Positions 61,997 to 64,000 of a stretch of DNA of 64,000 nucleotides are shown in pieces. Position numbers and translations under genes: made by a program. The DNA is from Maribacter ulvicola. Its GTDB lineage: Bacteria > Bacteroidota > Bacteroidia > Flavobacteriales > Flavobacteriaceae. The stretch's first letter is position 1; each line of letters begins with the position of its first letter. The DNA is taken from NCBI RefSeq assembly GCF_900155985.1, contig NZ_FTMA01000003.1, forward strand, positions 283,778 to 347,777. Direction: 5' to 3'. Under the pieces are notes generated by a model, which saw nothing but the letters and a program-made list of their open reading frames with translations, was not told the origin of the DNA and made no database searches.

Positions 61997-62668
61997 ATGA
62001 TTTATATATTACCTATTCTAGGAGTACTTATTAGTTTTCTTTTTGTAGTTGTTACAAAGCCACAGAAAAATGAATCCTATAAATTGTTATTAGCTTTTAG
62101 TGGTGCCTTTCTGTTAGCACTTACCATTTTTGAAATGTTACCTGAGGTGTATGAAAATACAGAACCTAAGTTTATTGGCGTCTTTATTATGCTAGGTATT
62201 CTTTTTCAAATATTTTTAGAATTTTTTTCTAAAGGGGCTGAACATGGTCATGTTCATATAGTAAAGGAAAATCAAACCTTCCCCTGGTTGTTATTTATTA
62301 GCCTTTGTATTCATTCTCTTTTAGAAGGACTACCCATTGGAACAAATGACACTATAATATACGGTATACTTATTCATAAAATTCCAATAGCGATTATTCT
62401 AAGTATATTTCTTTTGGGTTCCAATATAAAGCCGACTTATGCAGGTCTATTTATGGTTCTTTTTTCTATCATGACTCCGTTAGGAACCTATTTAGCCCAT
62501 ACTATTGATGCATTTTCTACATACGGAATCTATTTAAATGCTCTTGTAATAGGTGTCTTCTTACATATTTCAACCGTAATATTATTTGAAAGCTCTGAGG
62601 GACACAAATTTAATTTGAGAAAACTCTTAGTGATTATCCTAGGTATAACCATCGCTTATTTTTTATAA
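61997..62668 (+). CDS. ZIP-family metal transporter
   Basis: A 223-aa integral membrane protein with about seven hydrophobic segments. The ZIP metal path is marked by HSLLEGLPIG in one helix and HKIPIAI in the next, where His/Glu residues bind the ion. A short His-rich loop (GAEHGHVH) lies between helices. The family imports zinc, iron or manganese into the cytoplasm, but the metal is unknown here. It is followed directly by a DUF4268 gene. Confidence 0.85.
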   Translation: MIYILPILGVLISFLFVVVTKPQKNESYKLLLAFSGAFLLALTIFEMLPEVYENTEPKFIGVFIMLGILFQIFLEFFSKGAEHGHVHIVKENQTFPWLLFISLCIHSLLEGLPIGTNDTIIYGILIHKIPIAIILSIFLLGSNIKPTYAGLFMVLFSIMTPLGTYLAHTIDAFSTYGIYLNALVIGVFLHISTVILFESSEGHKFNLRKLLVIILGITIAYFL

Positions 62669-63094
62669 ATGTTCAGTAAAGAAGAATCTAGAAAACTACG
62701 AGAAGAATTTTGGATTGCTTTTGGCAAATCATTTCCCAACAAATGGACCTTATATAAAACTGGAGTAAAAGGGTTATCCTTCAAATTTCATTTTGATTTA
62801 AAAAAAGCTATGGTTTCCATTGATGTAGATTCAGATTTTGATCAACGAATTAAAGTATGGGATAAACTAATTGCATTGAAATCTATTTTCCATGACGAAT
62901 ACCTACCCGATGCTATTTTTGAAGATTTCTTTAATCTTGATAATCATAAAGAAATATCAAGAGTGTACTTAAATTTAAATAATGTCTCTATCCATAATAA
63001 GAACACTTGGAGAGAAACAATGGAGTTTTTAAACACTAATATGCTACAGATAGAAAAATTCTATAAAGAATATAAAGATATCATAGATTCCTAA
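62669..63094 (+). CDS. DUF4268 protein
   Basis: A 141-aa cytoplasmic protein of the DUF4268 type: FSKEESRKLREEFWIAFGKSFP at the start, KFHFDLKKAMVSIDVDSD in the middle, and WRETMEFLNTNMLQIEKFY at the end. It is often fused to or near DNA-binding or restriction-type proteins, but here it is a single domain next to a ZIP gene with no spacer. The function is unknown. Confidence 0.8.
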   Translation: MFSKEESRKLREEFWIAFGKSFPNKWTLYKTGVKGLSFKFHFDLKKAMVSIDVDSDFDQRIKVWDKLIALKSIFHDEYLPDAIFEDFFNLDNHKEISRVYLNLNNVSIHNKNTWRETMEFLNTNMLQIEKFYKEYKDIIDS

Positions 63095-63117
63095 TTCCGT
63101 TCTATAAGAGCATCTTT

Positions 63118-63750
63118 TTAGATTATATCTAGATAAATAAAAAACCAATGGCTTATTGCTCCGCACAGAACAAAAAGATGCCATATAAAGTGATTGTAAG
63201 GTATTCTTCTAACTGCATAAAATAATATTCCTACCGTATAAAATGCGCCACCTAGCATAAGTAAATTAATCCCTGTTTCTAAGGTATTATCCACTAAATT
63301 TTGAAAATCGAATACTATGAGCCATCCCATGGCTAAGTATAACAATAGCGATATAATTTCATACTTACCCGTGAAAACCAATTTTAAGATAGTCCCTATA
63401 GCTGCAATACCCCAAACCGTACCAAATATTAACCAACCATTACCATTAATTAGAGCTATAAGAGCTACAGGAGTATATGTACCTGCAATGAGATAATAAA
63501 TATTTATATGATCAAGAATTCTTGTTCTTAACTTCCATACGCTATTATTAACCGCATGATACACCGTAGATACAGCCAACATACTAATCAATGAAATACT
63601 ATATATTATAATAGCCATTGTAGCATATGTAGTTTTATGAGTATTGGCATTCAATAACACTATCATACCTATAATTGCCAATAACGTTCCTATACCATGA
63701 GAAATGGTATTAAACTTTTCTTCTTTTTCTAATGAATCTAGGTATAACAT
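63118..63750 (-). CDS. trhA: Hemolysin III / TrhA family membrane protein
   Basis: A 210-aa seven-helix membrane protein of the HlyIII/PAQR superfamily. Conserved features are NTISHGIGTLLA, STVYHAVNNS, LDHINIYYLIAGTYTPVAL and YNHFIWHLFVLCGAISHW, whose His and Asp residues form the buried metal site. TrhA members are linked to membrane-energy homeostasis. The ATG at 63750 (MLYLDSLEKEE) fits the family better than a TTG at 63825; TAATTTTG at 63830-63837 would then give a leader of about 75 nt. Confidence 0.87.
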   Translation of the reverse strand: MLYLDSLEKEEKFNTISHGIGTLLAIIGMIVLLNANTHKTTYATMAIIIYSISLISMLAVSTVYHAVNNSVWKLRTRILDHINIYYLIAGTYTPVALIALINGNGWLIFGTVWGIAAIGTILKLVFTGKYEIISLLLYLAMGWLIVFDFQNLVDNTLETGINLLMLGGAFYTVGILFYAVRRIPYNHFIWHLFVLCGAISHWFFIYLDII

Positions 63751-63913
63751 AATCGAGCTTATAATATGAAGTCTTTCTCCAAACCCTATACAATGCCTAC
63801 AATTGGTGTATTGTGCAATCTCCAAGTAACAAAATTAAGTCTATTCTATAATATCTAATCATAATCAGATGACTATAAGAAGGAAAATAAAGCCTTGACA
63901 TTGTTGTATAAAA

Positions 63914-63943
63914 AAAGCCCTTTACAATTAAGTAAAGGGCTTT
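63914..63943 (-). terminator. Terminator of the rRNA operon
   Basis: AAAGCCCTTTAC (63914-63925) pairs with GTAAAGGGCTTT (63932-63943), followed on the minus strand by a run of Ts. It lies just past the 5S rRNA end. Confidence 0.9.
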
Positions 63944-63948
63944 CGAAA

Positions 63949-64000
63949 AAGGCGGCTACCTACTCTCCCACTTGGTATAGCAGTACCATCGGCGCAAACG
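63949..64000 (-). rRNA. rrf: 5S ribosomal RNA, 3' end only
   Basis: The last bases, read on the minus strand, give CGTTTGCGCCGATGGTACTG, then CCAAGTGGGAGAGTAGGTAG and CCGCC. That is the 3' part of a 5S rRNA, including the loop with GAGAGTAGG. The 5' part lies beyond the window. The 3' boundary is estimated at 63949-63951. The 23S and 16S genes should lie further right. Confidence 0.9.

Overview
This window looks like chromosomal DNA from a member of the Flavobacteriaceae (Bacteroidota), probably a marine, gliding type. The DNA is clearly AT-rich and few genes have a Shine-Dalgarno site. Many genes are preceded by the Bacteroidota -7 element TAnnTTTG. The gene content includes the gliding lipoprotein GldI, a TonB-dependent receptor with a carboxypeptidase-like N-terminal domain, many small lipoproteins and several Bacteroidota-restricted DUF families. 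The exact genus cannot be told from the sequence alone. I saw no insertion sequence, prophage, CRISPR array, tRNA or integration site. The window is mostly ordinary core genome, with one accessory-looking metabolic cluster.

Layout. 1-2.2 kb: the start of a TPR membrane protein (minus strand), then recF, a lipoprotein and a DUF721/DciA-like gene. 2.3-9.2 kb: ndk, a PhoD-like phosphatase, then nrnA-gldI-double PPIase, pepD and DUF3810. 9.4-13.7 kb: two exported amidohydrolase-fold proteins. 13.8-20.1 kb: a molybdenum-cofactor operon on the minus strand, transcribed moaD-moaE-moaA-moaC-mobA-moeB(rhodanese)-TauE-moeA. 20.2-27.2 kb: a lipoprotein, a SpoU methyltransferase, an M48 protease, rel(spoT), fur and purA. 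27.3-34.7 kb: a five-gene exported sugar-oxidation cluster (DUF1080 hydrolase, Gfo/Idh/MocA oxidoreductase, large cytochrome-c protein, ThuA, TIM-barrel isomerase). 34.8-44.1 kb: OstA-like, class III aminotransferase, TPR, two DUF368/PopT paralogues, aroE and DUF349. 44.2-47.9 kb: GAF histidine kinase, rny, a probable 6S RNA, zapA and a coiled-coil protein. 48.1-52.9 kb: M23 peptidase, TonB-dependent receptor and a secreted protein. 52.9-63.8 kb: cysteine desulfurase, Smr protein, DUF2752 plus CCC-motif proteins, rocD, rlmD-DUF6452-DUF6048, a THUMP methyltransferase, a ZIP transporter, DUF4268 and a TrhA/hemolysin III. The right edge cuts into a 5S rRNA on the minus strand, the end of an rRNA operon.

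How the genes fit together. The molybdenum-cofactor operon covers the steps from GTP to molybdenum insertion, but no molybdoenzyme or molybdate transporter lies beside it. The 27-35 kb cluster has the composition expected for extracytoplasmic 3-keto-glycoside chemistry: a dehydrogenase, a 3-keto-disaccharide hydrolase, an isomerase, ThuA and a heme protein. This is an inference from families, not demonstrated.

The points most worth following are the probable 6S-like RNA between zapA and rny, and the run of genes whose start codon lies only 4-6 nt after a TAnnTTTG element (suggesting leaderless mRNAs). Next come the exported amidohydrolase pair that has lost metal ligands, the cytochrome-c protein with a degenerate SGNH domain, and the sugar-oxidation cluster. 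I found no clearly new defence or mobile system.
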